Shown here: piece after piece, positions 41,793-51,055 of the stretch
How positions within the stretch are numbered: the stretch's first letter is position 1
How the letters are laid out: each line of letters starts with the position of its first letter
NCBI GenBank assembly: GCA_963832355.1
Contig: CAWHTX010000008.1
Location: forward strand, 1 to 64,000
Direction: 5' to 3'
Origin: DATFVA01 sp963832355
Lineage (GTDB): Bacteria > Bacteroidota > Ignavibacteria > Ignavibacteriales > Ignavibacteriaceae
Length of the DNA stretch: 64,000 nt
Program-made: the position numbers and the translations under genes
Notes under the pieces: generated by a model
Databases searched by the model: none
What the model saw: the letters and a program-made list of their open reading frames with translations, nothing else
Told to the model about the DNA's origin: nothing

Positions 41793-43649
41793 TTAATCCC
41801 TGAACTGCATTTCATAAAGTTTCCTGTATAATCCTTTTTCATCCGCCAGAAGTTCATTGTGTTTTCCCTGCTGTATAATTTCACCGTAGTCGATAACGAT
41901 AATCTTTGTAGCATGTCGTATCGTACTCAAACGGTGAGCAATAACAAATGTAGTACGGTTCTGCATCATCCGTTCTATTGCTTCCTGAACCAGAAGCTCG
42001 GATTCATTATCAAGTGCAGAGGTTGCTTCGTCAAAAATCATAATTTCAGGATTCTTAACAAGGGCTCTTGCAATAGAAATTCTCTGCCTTTGGCCTCCCG
42101 ACAACTTTGTACCTCTTTCTCCAATAATTGTATCATATCCACGGGGCAGTTCCATTATAAAATTATGGGCATTCGCTGTTTTAGCTGCTTCAATTATCTT
42201 CTCCATAGGATAATCATCCATGCCGTAGGCGATATTGTTTCTGATAGTTTCATTGAAGAGGTATGTCTCCTGTGTAACTATTCCCATCAGGCTTCTTAAG
42301 TCTTCAATCTTAACGTCCCGGATATCGATACCATCTATGCATATCCTGCCTGAATCAGGGTCGTGAAACCGGGGGAGAAGATCAACGAGAGTTGATTTGC
42401 CGCCTCCGCTGGGTCCAACGAGCGCAATAACCTGACCTCTTTCAGCAGTAAACGAAATATTTTTCAGTACGGGTTCAGCGCTGTCCTCATAGCTGAAGAA
42501 AACACTGTCAAGTTCGATCTTATCCTGGAATTTTGATATTTCAGCTGCTCCGGGTCTATTTCGGATCGATGGTTTTGTGTCCAGAATTTCAAAGATCCTA
42601 TCACCGGCAGCACTGGCCTCCTGGATCCTGTTGTTTACACTGGTAAGTTCTTTTATCGGCGGCATCATCTGAAAAATTGCAAAAAGGAAACCTAGGAATT
42701 CGCTTGCTTTAAGAGATTCCTGCTGCAGCACCATTACACCGCCGTAATAAATGATGAATACTCCAACCAATACGCTCAGAAACTCCGTTACCGGTGAAGC
42801 AATATTTCTTATCCTAACAATCTTCAGCATCATTCTGAAAAAGCTGTGAGTTTCTTTTGTAAACTTCCGGTTTTCATATTTCTCCATTCCGAAGGCTTTC
42901 ACAATCTTTACTGCGGATATAGTCTCCTGAAGAATGCTTGTTATATCGGCAATTTTAGCCTGAACAACCGTACTCTGTTTCCTTAAGTTCAATCCTATCC
43001 AGCCAATTATAAGCATCGAGAACGGAAGTACTATAAAAGCCATTAAAGTCAGCTGCCAGCTAATACTCAGTGCTATTCCAAGAAATACAATAATAGTTAA
43101 TGGTTCCTTAATAAGGTTTGAAAACGCAGCTGTAATACTCGCCTGTACAATAACCACATCATTGGTAAACCGTGATATTAAATTCCCCACCCTTTCCTTT
43201 TTGAAATAGCTCATGGGAAGCTGATGAAGATGGGAATAAGCTTCATCTCTTAAATCTTTCATTGCCCCATATTCGACATGGGCCATGAAATAAGCCTGAG
43301 TATATCCTGTAATGTTCTTGAGTAAAAAGGTAAGTAAAACAAGAAAACAGATCCTCATCAATGCTTCGATCTTGGTTCCGGACAGTACAAAGTCATTGAA
43401 AGCTTTTGTTACCTCCTCCTTGGCATTCTGAACCCATTCAGGAAGAATGCTTACAGAAGGAGTTCCGGGTTGAACCTCCTGGACCTGCTCGGTCCTTGTT
43501 GATTCCTGGAATAGGGTATCCAGCAGCGGTATTGTGAGATAGACTGAAAGACCGTTAAATACAGCAAATAAGAAAGTAAATAAAATTGAGGCAATAAGCT
43601 GTCTCCAGTAGGGCCTCACATAACTAACAATTCGTAAATAAGTGCTCAT
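41793..43649 (-). CDS. ABC transporter, fused permease-ATPase (MsbA/lipid-exporter type)
   Basis: A 618-residue half-transporter with six TM helices (residues 15-335) and a nucleotide-binding domain: Walker A GPSGGGKST, Q-loop IVTQETYLF, signature LSGGQRQRISIARAL, Walker B IMIFDEATSALD. An extended periplasmic loop between TM1 and TM2 (about residues 38-90) is not seen in MsbA itself. It likely exports lipid A, a lipid-linked glycan or a peptide; context favours glycolipid export. 2 bases from the O-antigen ligase gene. Confidence 0.85.
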   Translation of the reverse strand: MSTYLRIVSYVRPYWRQLIASILFTFLFAVFNGLSVYLTIPLLDTLFQESTRTEQVQEVQPGTPSVSILPEWVQNAKEEVTKAFNDFVLSGTKIEALMRICFLVLLTFLLKNITGYTQAYFMAHVEYGAMKDLRDEAYSHLHQLPMSYFKKERVGNLISRFTNDVVIVQASITAAFSNLIKEPLTIIVFLGIALSISWQLTLMAFIVLPFSMLIIGWIGLNLRKQSTVVQAKIADITSILQETISAVKIVKAFGMEKYENRKFTKETHSFFRMMLKIVRIRNIASPVTEFLSVLVGVFIIYYGGVMVLQQESLKASEFLGFLFAIFQMMPPIKELTSVNNRIQEASAAGDRIFEILDTKPSIRNRPGAAEISKFQDKIELDSVFFSYEDSAEPVLKNISFTAERGQVIALVGPSGGGKSTLVDLLPRFHDPDSGRICIDGIDIRDVKIEDLRSLMGIVTQETYLFNETIRNNIAYGMDDYPMEKIIEAAKTANAHNFIMELPRGYDTIIGERGTKLSGGQRQRISIARALVKNPEIMIFDEATSALDNESELLVQEAIERMMQNRTTFVIAHRLSTIRHATKIIVIDYGEIIQQGKHNELLADEKGLYRKLYEMQFRD

Positions 43650-43673
43650 TTATACAAAGTTTATTATAGGTAA

Positions 43674-44687
43674 TTAAGCTCCGAATCGCGGAATTTCAGG
43701 AATACCTCTAAGCCCGCATCCGCCTTTAATGCTGATATGTTTAATAACCTTATCTTCTTTGAAGTTATAAATATAAATTGAGGAGTTCCTCTCGAATCCA
43801 TCATCAAATATTAAAAAATCACCAATAGTAAAAAAGTTCTTAAATCCTCCGCCAGTCCATTTTTTTACAACTTTTCGCTGATCTATTGAGTATACATACA
43901 ACGATGAGGTATTAGGCTTACCGGAAAAAATGCTTGTGTTTGCCGGAGTAATATCAAGAGTTGAAACGAAAATCATTTCTCTGTCATCACTCCAGGTAAT
44001 TTCATTGATTGGTTTGTTTATGGTCATCATTAGATCAGTCTTTTTTGTGCTTTCCTGAATAAGAAAAACTGAATCCGGCTTATTTTCCTTAAACGAGATT
44101 TCGTATTTGCCTGAAGGGGATAGGGTATCGGGTCTGGTTTGGGGCAGCCTCGGATAACCATCCGATGTAATATCGTAAACCTTGTTCTCTTCCTGCAGGA
44201 TTCTCCCGAAAATATTGAAGATTAGTGTCTTCTGATCAATATATGTTGATACTTTTTTGTCCCATGAGTTCAGGATTATTCTGAAAACAGTCTCAGATTC
44301 CCACCTTGAGAATATTTGTATCCCGCTGCCAATATCTCTGACAAATTCAGGCTTTGAACTTGAATCCGGAATAACATACAGCCTGGCATTTTTTACAAAA
44401 GGAAAAATCCCTTGCTTGCCCTGGCGTGAGGCGGTGAGAAAGAAGGCAGAGTTATGATCGGGTGAATAGGAAAGATCAACTATTTCTTCACTGTCTCCTT
44501 TCCAGAACAAAGAGAAAGAGTTCTTACTGACATTGTACTTATAAAGAGCAGGTTTTCTGGCTGACATTCCGGTAAAAATAAATGAATGAAAGTCGCGCTT
44601 AACCTTTTTTACCGGTGTTTCCCTGCCGCTTTTTTCGCAGGAAACAAGTAAGAATGACAATATTATTAAAACAAATGCTTTCTTCAT
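43674..44687 (-). CDS. Lipoprotein with beta-propeller-like repeats
   Basis: The product has 337 residues. A signal peptide ends in the lipobox LLVSC at about residues 13-17. The rest contains repeated SxDGYP/SYSPDH/WSDDREMIFVST-type units, as in TolB- or WD40-like propellers. It is exported and lipid-anchored. It overlaps the end of the M50 protease gene by 4 bases. No specific function recognised; it may belong with the ligase/exporter group next to it. Confidence 0.75.
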   Translation of the reverse strand: MKKAFVLIILSFLLVSCEKSGRETPVKKVKRDFHSFIFTGMSARKPALYKYNVSKNSFSLFWKGDSEEIVDLSYSPDHNSAFFLTASRQGKQGIFPFVKNARLYVIPDSSSKPEFVRDIGSGIQIFSRWESETVFRIILNSWDKKVSTYIDQKTLIFNIFGRILQEENKVYDITSDGYPRLPQTRPDTLSPSGKYEISFKENKPDSVFLIQESTKKTDLMMTINKPINEITWSDDREMIFVSTLDITPANTSIFSGKPNTSSLYVYSIDQRKVVKKWTGGGFKNFFTIGDFLIFDDGFERNSSIYIYNFKEDKVIKHISIKGGCGLRGIPEIPRFGA

Positions 44688-45331
44688 CTAAGTCCAGCGC
44701 TTTTTAGAAACAATCCAAGGATAAAGTTAACCAAATCCATAAAATAACCCCATAGTGGGGAATAAATGAAAATAAGCAGTATTATTGAACCGTAGAGTCC
44801 CAGGCTAAGCAATTTAGCTGTAATTTTATTTGGAAATATATCGAAAAGGATATGAGATCCATCCAGCGGAGGAATCGGCAGCAGGTTAAAGGCGAATAAA
44901 AATATATTAAAGAACACACCGTACCAGAAAAGATTAATGACATAATGAGAAGCAGAACTGTGATACACTACAAAAAAGATAAGAAAAAACACAACAGCAA
45001 GCAGGAAATTTGAAGCAGGACCCGCGAAAGAGACGAGGGCATCATCCCGTAAATGATTTTTAAATTTTCTCCTGTCAATAGGAACTGGTTTAGCCCAGCC
45101 GATCAGTGCAAATCCTGAAGCAAAAGAAGCCAGGGGCATGACCAGTGTGCCGATCAGATCTGCATGTTTAAAAGGATTAAGAGTCAATCTTCCCTGTTTC
45201 TGAGCGGTATCATCCCCCATTTTTTTTGCAATTACCGCATGCGCAAACTCGTGAACTGTAATCGAGAGCAGGAACATGGGGAGAAAAGTTAAAAAAGAAA
45301 TAATTTTATCACTAACCTCAATACCTGACAA
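44684..45331 (-). CDS. Site-2 protease family zinc metalloprotease (M50)
   Basis: A 215-residue polytopic protein with the HEFAH zinc motif (residues 27-31, ITVHEFAHAVIAKKMGDD) and the second Asp ligand in NLLPIPPLDGSHIL. It is a short S2P without PDZ domains (rseP is about 450). Intramembrane proteolysis of a membrane-anchored factor is the family role; the target is not evident. It ends in a GT overlap with the lipoprotein gene. Confidence 0.9.
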   Translation of the reverse strand: MSGIEVSDKIISFLTFLPMFLLSITVHEFAHAVIAKKMGDDTAQKQGRLTLNPFKHADLIGTLVMPLASFASGFALIGWAKPVPIDRRKFKNHLRDDALVSFAGPASNFLLAVVFFLIFFVVYHSSASHYVINLFWYGVFFNIFLFAFNLLPIPPLDGSHILFDIFPNKITAKLLSLGLYGSIILLIFIYSPLWGYFMDLVNFILGLFLKSAGLR

Positions 45332-45332
45332 A

Positions 45333-46223
45333 CTAACCTCGCGGATGAAAATCTCTGTGAACCTGTTTAATAAAATCTCTGTCGATGTGAGTATAAATCT
45401 GCGTAGTTGAGATATCAGAATGACCTAACATCTCCTGGACCGCCCGGAGATCGGCGCCTCCTTCAAGCAGATGTGTTGCAAAAGAATGTCGAAATGTATG
45501 GGGATGAACTTCTTTGTCTATTTTGGCTTCCTTCACATACCGGTCGACTATTTTCCATACACCCATCCTGGATAGTTTTGCTCCCCTGATATTAAGAAAA
45601 AGATAATTTTCACTTTTGCCTTTTTTCTCCAATAATGGTCTGCTCTTTTTTAAGTATTCGTTTATCCAGTTAACAGCACTGCTGCCTATGGGAACCAGTC
45701 TTTCTTTTGATCCTTTCCCGAAAACCCGAATAACTTCCTCCCTGAAATAGAGTCCGGATATTTTCAAATTTATCAATTCACTGACCCGCAGCCCGCAGGC
45801 ATAGAATAATTCAAGCAATGCTTTGTCTCTCAACCCGAGTTTATTTGTAATATCCGGCTGCGTGAGAATTGTATCAATCTCGTTTACTGTAAGAACTGAA
45901 GGAAGCTTTTTTGATAATTTTGGGGCTGGTATCTTTTCAACAGGATTTTCAGTTATATAATTGCTTTGAAATAAATAAAGGAAAAAGCCTTTCAGAGAAG
46001 AATGATAACGTGAGGCGGATGTATTCGATAATCCTGCTTCCCGGAGAAATTTAAAGAAATCAGATAGGTATTCGTATTTTATCTGCTGAGGATCTTTTAT
46101 GTTATAATTTTCAAGAAACTGAAAGAGGTTGGTTATATCGCTCCTGTACGATTCAATGGTGTTTTGCGCCAGGTTCTTTTCTAATTTCAGTACGGCAAGG
46201 TATTCATCCAGAAAAACTTTCAT
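45333..46223 (-). CDS. xerD: Tyrosine recombinase XerD
   Basis: This 296-residue recombinase has the catalytic residues R (ACGLRVSEL), K (GKGSKERLVP), HxxR (HPHTFRHSFATHLL), H (LGHSDI) and Y (TTQIYTHID). The closing DRDFIKQVHRDFHPRG resembles XerD more than XerC. It resolves chromosome dimers at dif with XerC under FtsK. Its start overlaps the end of the 7TM-HD gene by 4 bases. Confidence 0.9.
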   Translation of the reverse strand: MKVFLDEYLAVLKLEKNLAQNTIESYRSDITNLFQFLENYNIKDPQQIKYEYLSDFFKFLREAGLSNTSASRYHSSLKGFFLYLFQSNYITENPVEKIPAPKLSKKLPSVLTVNEIDTILTQPDITNKLGLRDKALLELFYACGLRVSELINLKISGLYFREEVIRVFGKGSKERLVPIGSSAVNWINEYLKKSRPLLEKKGKSENYLFLNIRGAKLSRMGVWKIVDRYVKEAKIDKEVHPHTFRHSFATHLLEGGADLRAVQEMLGHSDISTTQIYTHIDRDFIKQVHRDFHPRG

Positions 46224-48412
46224 CTCTCTTCATTCTTTTCCGGCTCCCCTTTTTCCATTTCCTCCTGTTTCGGATATCTTATCCTGCGGTGGTGCTGTCC
46301 AAGCAAAATACTAATAAAAGCTTCCTTGATTTTATCAATATCGCTGAAGGTGATTGGTGAATTATCCAGCTGGCCGTCATCAATCCTTCCTTTGATGATT
46401 TTTTCTATTACATTCTCAACCTTGGTAGGATCGGGATTTTCGATGGATCTGACTGCTGACTCACTGCCGTCGGCAAGCATAATTATCGCCGTCTCTTTTG
46501 TATTCGGCTTTGGTCCCGGGTACCGGTAATCATCAATATTAACTTTCTCCTCACCATAAAGCTTTTTTGCTTTCTCAAAGAAAAATGAGATCACCATAGT
46601 ACCGTGGTGCATTGGTATAAAATCTACTACCTCCTGCGGAACATTATATTCACGCGCCAGTTCTATTCCTTCCTTCACATGCCTGCTGATAAGTTCAACG
46701 CTTTCCTCGGGAGTGAGGTTTTCATGCACATTCTGATTATTGAGCTGGTTCTCAACAAAATTCTGGGGAGTAATAATCTTTCCAACATCGTGGTAATATG
46801 CTCCTACCCGGGCCAGCAGAGGGTTAGCCCCTATTTTCTCCGCAGCTGTCTCAGCCAGCGTTCCCATAGTCATGGAATGGTTGAATGTCCCGGGCGCCTT
46901 CCGGGCCAGCTCTTTCAGTAGTGGTCTGTCAAAATTTGAAAGTTCAAGCAGTGTCAGATCTGTGGTTATCCTGAAGAACTTTTCGAAAAAGATAAGCAGT
47001 CCGTATGTAAGAACAGGGCTGATTAAAGCATTAGTTGATGCAAAAGCTGTCTCTATCATCAACGACTCGAATGAGGCAAATCTCTCCAACCCGAAAGCAA
47101 AAACGGCAACCAGGTAGCCAAGCAGTATAAAAAGGAACGATCTGAAAATCTGCGACCGGTTTTTTATATCCCTGACGGTATAAACGGCAAGAGCGCCCGC
47201 AAAAATATTCATAGCTGTAAAAGTATAATCATTGCCTCTCAGGGCACCTGCTATCAGCGAAATAATAACAGTAGTATAAAATCCTACCCTTGAGTCGAAA
47301 ATTATAGTCAGCAGCATAGTAGCTGCCGGTATGAAGATCAGGAACTGGAGAGGCACATTTACACTGATCTGGTTTATCAGGAATGTTACGAAACAGACGA
47401 AAATAAGTACGATCGTTATAAGTATAAGTTTCTGGTTGTCAAAAAATATCTTTTTTCGGAATAGGAACAGATAGATCGTTAATAATGAAAGAAGAAGGGA
47501 AATATGGAAGAACTTGCCGGCAAATTGCAGCCAGTAACCGCTTTCTCCGATTTTTTCTCCCTTGGCAGCCCTGTATGAATCTATTTTAAGCTTTGCCTCC
47601 TTGGTTACTCTGTCGTGCTTTGCTATTATTCTTTCATTCTCGTTAACTATCCCAACGTATCTTGACACATTATTTTTAGCCTGCTCTATCTCTTCCTGGG
47701 TGGCCTGCTGATTGTAAATGATATTAGGATTAATAAAATGCACTGCATATTCTTCTAATGCGCTTTTAATATCGCCCGAAAGCTTCATTTGTTCGATACC
47801 GTTCTTAACTATCTTTTCAGCCGCCTGTACATCTATAAATTTATCTGAAGCTTCAATCCTGTCGACATTCCCCGTCCTTTCGGCAAGACTATCTTTTCCT
47901 GATGGAAACTGATTTATTATTCCGGTCCTGTAGACCTCTGCAAGGATACTGTTGATGCTGTTAAGAACCTCTTTAAGGTTTCTTCGTTGAAGCATGTTCC
48001 GTTCCTGACGTCTCAGGTTAAGAAAGGTATTATAGGAGGAGGTGCTGAGAAACGTCGGATTCAGATTCTCCTGCCCGCCTGTCGACAGAGTGCTGTCAAT
48101 CATCCTTATCAGAAAAGAATCATAACTCTTTACAGTATCAAGTAGTTCATCAATTGTTTCGGGCTGCTTTAAATACACAGGATAAACAGTCTGAGCAGCT
48201 TTTTTCAACTCTTCCTGGTATGTTTTCTGGTCTTTTAATATAGGGAAGCTGAACTGAGCAATAAGATCGTCATGAATCCATATTGAACCCACTGTAACCT
48301 CTGACTCAATCGATTCCCCCTTGGGAAACATAAAGACAATAAGGATTACAGCACTGAGTCCTATTAAAAACTTCAGCCGTATACTGCCTTTTTTGTGTTC
48401 TTCAGTTTTCAT
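46220..48412 (-). CDS. 7TM-HD phosphodiesterase (PgpH/YqfF type)
   Basis: A 730-residue protein: an N-terminal TM helix, an extracytoplasmic region (about 40-300) matching 7TMR-HDED, seven TM helices (300-470), then an HD domain. The HD motif is FNHSMTMGTLAETAAEKIGAN followed by VGAYYHDVGKI and HHGT. PgpH-type proteins hydrolyse cyclic di-AMP. It begins at the last base of the HAD phosphatase stop and precedes xerD. Confidence 0.88.
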   Translation of the reverse strand: MKTEEHKKGSIRLKFLIGLSAVILIVFMFPKGESIESEVTVGSIWIHDDLIAQFSFPILKDQKTYQEELKKAAQTVYPVYLKQPETIDELLDTVKSYDSFLIRMIDSTLSTGGQENLNPTFLSTSSYNTFLNLRRQERNMLQRRNLKEVLNSINSILAEVYRTGIINQFPSGKDSLAERTGNVDRIEASDKFIDVQAAEKIVKNGIEQMKLSGDIKSALEEYAVHFINPNIIYNQQATQEEIEQAKNNVSRYVGIVNENERIIAKHDRVTKEAKLKIDSYRAAKGEKIGESGYWLQFAGKFFHISLLLSLLTIYLFLFRKKIFFDNQKLILITIVLIFVCFVTFLINQISVNVPLQFLIFIPAATMLLTIIFDSRVGFYTTVIISLIAGALRGNDYTFTAMNIFAGALAVYTVRDIKNRSQIFRSFLFILLGYLVAVFAFGLERFASFESLMIETAFASTNALISPVLTYGLLIFFEKFFRITTDLTLLELSNFDRPLLKELARKAPGTFNHSMTMGTLAETAAEKIGANPLLARVGAYYHDVGKIITPQNFVENQLNNQNVHENLTPEESVELISRHVKEGIELAREYNVPQEVVDFIPMHHGTMVISFFFEKAKKLYGEEKVNIDDYRYPGPKPNTKETAIIMLADGSESAVRSIENPDPTKVENVIEKIIKGRIDDGQLDNSPITFSDIDKIKEAFISILLGQHHRRIRYPKQEEMEKGEPEKNEER

Positions 48413-49263
48413 TATTTACTGGTTTTTGCCTGTAATATCATTTCCACAAATTCACCCACTCCGCCGTTATTATTATCCTTTGTTGTAATAAAATCAGCCT
48501 GTCTTTTTAGTTCAGCTACTGCATTTGAAATAGCCACCTTAAAGCCCCCCACTTTAAAAAGGCTTAAATCATTATACCAGTCGCCTATAACGGCTGCATT
48601 TGCTTCCTTAATGTTCAAATCCTTAAGGAGTCTTTTAAAACCCATCCCTTTAGATGTTCCTTTATTCCTTATTTCAAGATAATAAATATTATCGTGTCTT
48701 TGGGATCTGAAAAATGACCTATCCAGCCCGAATGTATAGGGAAATCCAAGGCGGTTATATACATATCTCAGGTTATTCTTATAATCTGAGGCAAAAACAA
48801 CTTCAAGGGTTCTGTCATAATAGTCATCATAAGATCCTGCTTCCTCATATACTGCACCAAATTTATCCATTATCTGCGGTATTACGCTATTTCTTTCTGT
48901 ATAATAGATGGCATCATCGTGACATAAGGCAATATTGAGCAGATAGGTATCAGCAAGCGTAACCGCCTTTCTAACATACTTTTCCTTCACGAAAGATTCA
49001 AACAATATTTCTCCCTCAGGATAACTTTTAATCAGTGCTCCATCCATTGAAATAAGAGGAATATCTATCCCAAGGTCGAATGCCAGCCCGGTAATGGCTG
49101 AATGAAGCCTCCCTGTTGCTACAGTGAAATGGACCCCATGTTTGGGTAATTCTGAGATGAGTTTCTGAGATTCTTTATCTACAAATCCATCGTCCGTTAA
49201 TAAAGTGCCGTCAATATCTGAAACAACAACCTGGATATTTTTCAGTATCTCGCTTCGTTTCAT
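48412..49263 (-). CDS. Cof-type HAD-IIB phosphatase
   Basis: The protein is 283 residues. Catalytic Asp16/Asp18 occur in VSDIDGTLLTDDG, motif II in VATGR, motif III in KGMGFKRLLKDL, and motif IV in VIGDWYNDLSLFKVGG. The C2-type cap (about 85-200) defines the Cof subfamily, which dephosphorylates sugar phosphates, flavin or pyridoxal phosphates. The substrate is not predictable. Confidence 0.9.
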   Translation of the reverse strand: MKRSEILKNIQVVVSDIDGTLLTDDGFVDKESQKLISELPKHGVHFTVATGRLHSAITGLAFDLGIDIPLISMDGALIKSYPEGEILFESFVKEKYVRKAVTLADTYLLNIALCHDDAIYYTERNSVIPQIMDKFGAVYEEAGSYDDYYDRTLEVVFASDYKNNLRYVYNRLGFPYTFGLDRSFFRSQRHDNIYYLEIRNKGTSKGMGFKRLLKDLNIKEANAAVIGDWYNDLSLFKVGGFKVAISNAVAELKRQADFITTKDNNNGGVGEFVEMILQAKTSK

Positions 49264-49306
49264 AAAAAGCTGAAAAATAATTGATTATAAAACATTAAAA
49301 TAAGGA

Positions 49307-51055
49307 TTATTTAATTAATGTTTTCCAACCTGCTGCACTTAAGTTCTTATAAATGATGATTATAGAAATAACCGCGGCAATGATGAAAATTAAGGATTTC
49401 AATGTGTCCCCCAGCAGAACACTCCCCGTTCCGAACAAAAATGAATAGACAAGAACCACACCGGCAAACCAATTGACGAACATAGTGCCAAATTCGCTAT
49501 CACTTATAACATCGGGAAGCTGATTTGAGATTTTTTTCCATAAAATTCCTCCCGGATGAATTTTTCTGTAAAATTCAAATAGTTTTAACTCATCTGTGGG
49601 CCTTGTAAGGTAGGTAACAGCAAGCCAGACAATAGTAGTGCAAAGAACCAGGATAAATAGGGTATATGGAAATTCCACACCGGAGATTTTGAGAAACGGA
49701 AAAATGATGAAAGGGGTTATCATTGCGGATATTTCCGACCAGGCATTAATTCTCCACCAATACCAGCGCATTATTAGAACCAGTCCCAGTCCTGCCCCGC
49801 ATTCCATTATAAAAACCCAGGCTCCTGAAATAGTACTTATAAATAATGTTACTACAGCAGATGTTATCATCAGCAAAATCGTAACTATTCTTGAAGCCGT
49901 TACATAATGATTCTCTTCCCGGTCCCGGGACAGAAACCGTCTGTAAAAATCATTAATAAGATATGAGGTTCCCCAGTTCAGCTGGGTGGCAATGGTACTC
50001 ATATAAGCCGCAAAGAATGCAGCTACAAGAAGACCCTTTAATCCTACAGGAAGGAAATCATTCATTGCATAAATGTATCCCATCCCCGTGTCGGAAGCCG
50101 CGAGATCAGGGTAAAGGACCAGTGAGCACAACGCAACCAGTATCCATGGCCAGGGGCGAATTCCATAATGAGCAATCTGAAAGAACAGGGTGGCGAATAG
50201 AGAGTGTTTCTCATCTTTGGCCGACATCATTCTCTGTGCAACATAACCTCCACCTCCGGGTTCCGCACCCGGGTACCAGGAAGCCCACCATATTATTCCA
50301 ACATATGCCAGGAAGGAAACTACCGAGAGTGAAAACGCCATTCCTACATCCCCGATGTCAGAAAAAACGGGAAGAAATCTGAAAGTATATTCGGGCAGTT
50401 TCTCCTGTAAACCCGTTATTCCGCCTACCTGCGACGAATTAACTACGATGACTGCCAGAATGATACAGCCGGTCATAGCGATTACAAACTGGAAAGCATC
50501 AGTAATTACAACTCCCCATAAGCCTGACAAAGCCGAGTATATCGCAACTACCATCATACATCCGAAAACATAAAAGATAACTTCGGATTCAGGAATATTG
50601 AACATCCCGGTTAGAATAGAAGCCATTGCTTTGTTAACCCAGCCCATAATGATTATGTTCATGAAAAGTCCAAGGTAGACAGCTCTGAATCCCCTTAAAA
50701 ATTTTGCCGGTTTTCCGGAATAACGCAGCTCTGCAAACTCAACCTCTGTCATTATTCCCGCCCGCCGCCACAGCCGGGCAAAAAAGAAAACAGTAAGGAG
50801 ACCGCCGAAAGCAAAGTTCCACCAGACCCAGTTGCCGGCAATCCCGTTTTTTGCAACAAGTTCTGTTACTGCAAGGGGAGTATCGGCAGCAAAGGTTGTT
50901 GCTACCATAGATAAGCCGGCTAAATACCAGGGGAGATTTCTGCCCGAAAGGAAAAATTCCTCGGTGTTCTTTCCCGCTCTGCGGGTGTAGTATAGTGCGA
51001 TACCCAGTGAGAAAACAAAATAAACCAGGATTATTAAGTAGTCTATTAAACTCAA
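49307..51055 (-). CDS. Sodium:solute symporter family protein
   Basis: A 582-residue member of the SSS family with about 14 TM helices. RRAGKNTEEFFLSGRNLPWYLAGLSMVATTFAADTP is the family-typical TM1-2 motif. The product ends with a hydrophobic hairpin. It overlaps the upstream symporter by 4 bases, and the same family occurs twice in tandem, so two related substrates (sugars, amino acids or carboxylates) may be handled. Confidence 0.88.
   Translation of the reverse strand: MSLIDYLIILVYFVFSLGIALYYTRRAGKNTEEFFLSGRNLPWYLAGLSMVATTFAADTPLAVTELVAKNGIAGNWVWWNFAFGGLLTVFFFARLWRRAGIMTEVEFAELRYSGKPAKFLRGFRAVYLGLFMNIIIMGWVNKAMASILTGMFNIPESEVIFYVFGCMMVVAIYSALSGLWGVVITDAFQFVIAMTGCIILAVIVVNSSQVGGITGLQEKLPEYTFRFLPVFSDIGDVGMAFSLSVVSFLAYVGIIWWASWYPGAEPGGGGYVAQRMMSAKDEKHSLFATLFFQIAHYGIRPWPWILVALCSLVLYPDLAASDTGMGYIYAMNDFLPVGLKGLLVAAFFAAYMSTIATQLNWGTSYLINDFYRRFLSRDREENHYVTASRIVTILLMITSAVVTLFISTISGAWVFIMECGAGLGLVLIMRWYWWRINAWSEISAMITPFIIFPFLKISGVEFPYTLFILVLCTTIVWLAVTYLTRPTDELKLFEFYRKIHPGGILWKKISNQLPDVISDSEFGTMFVNWFAGVVLVYSFLFGTGSVLLGDTLKSLIFIIAAVISIIIIYKNLSAAGWKTLIK

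Noticed and set aside
46129..46314. Plus-strand frame at the xerD / 7TM-HD junction
   Set aside because: Antisense to a 4-base overlap of two well-supported genes.
49963..50382. 139-residue plus-strand frame in the symporter gene
   Set aside because: Shadow of the SSS transporter in a different frame.
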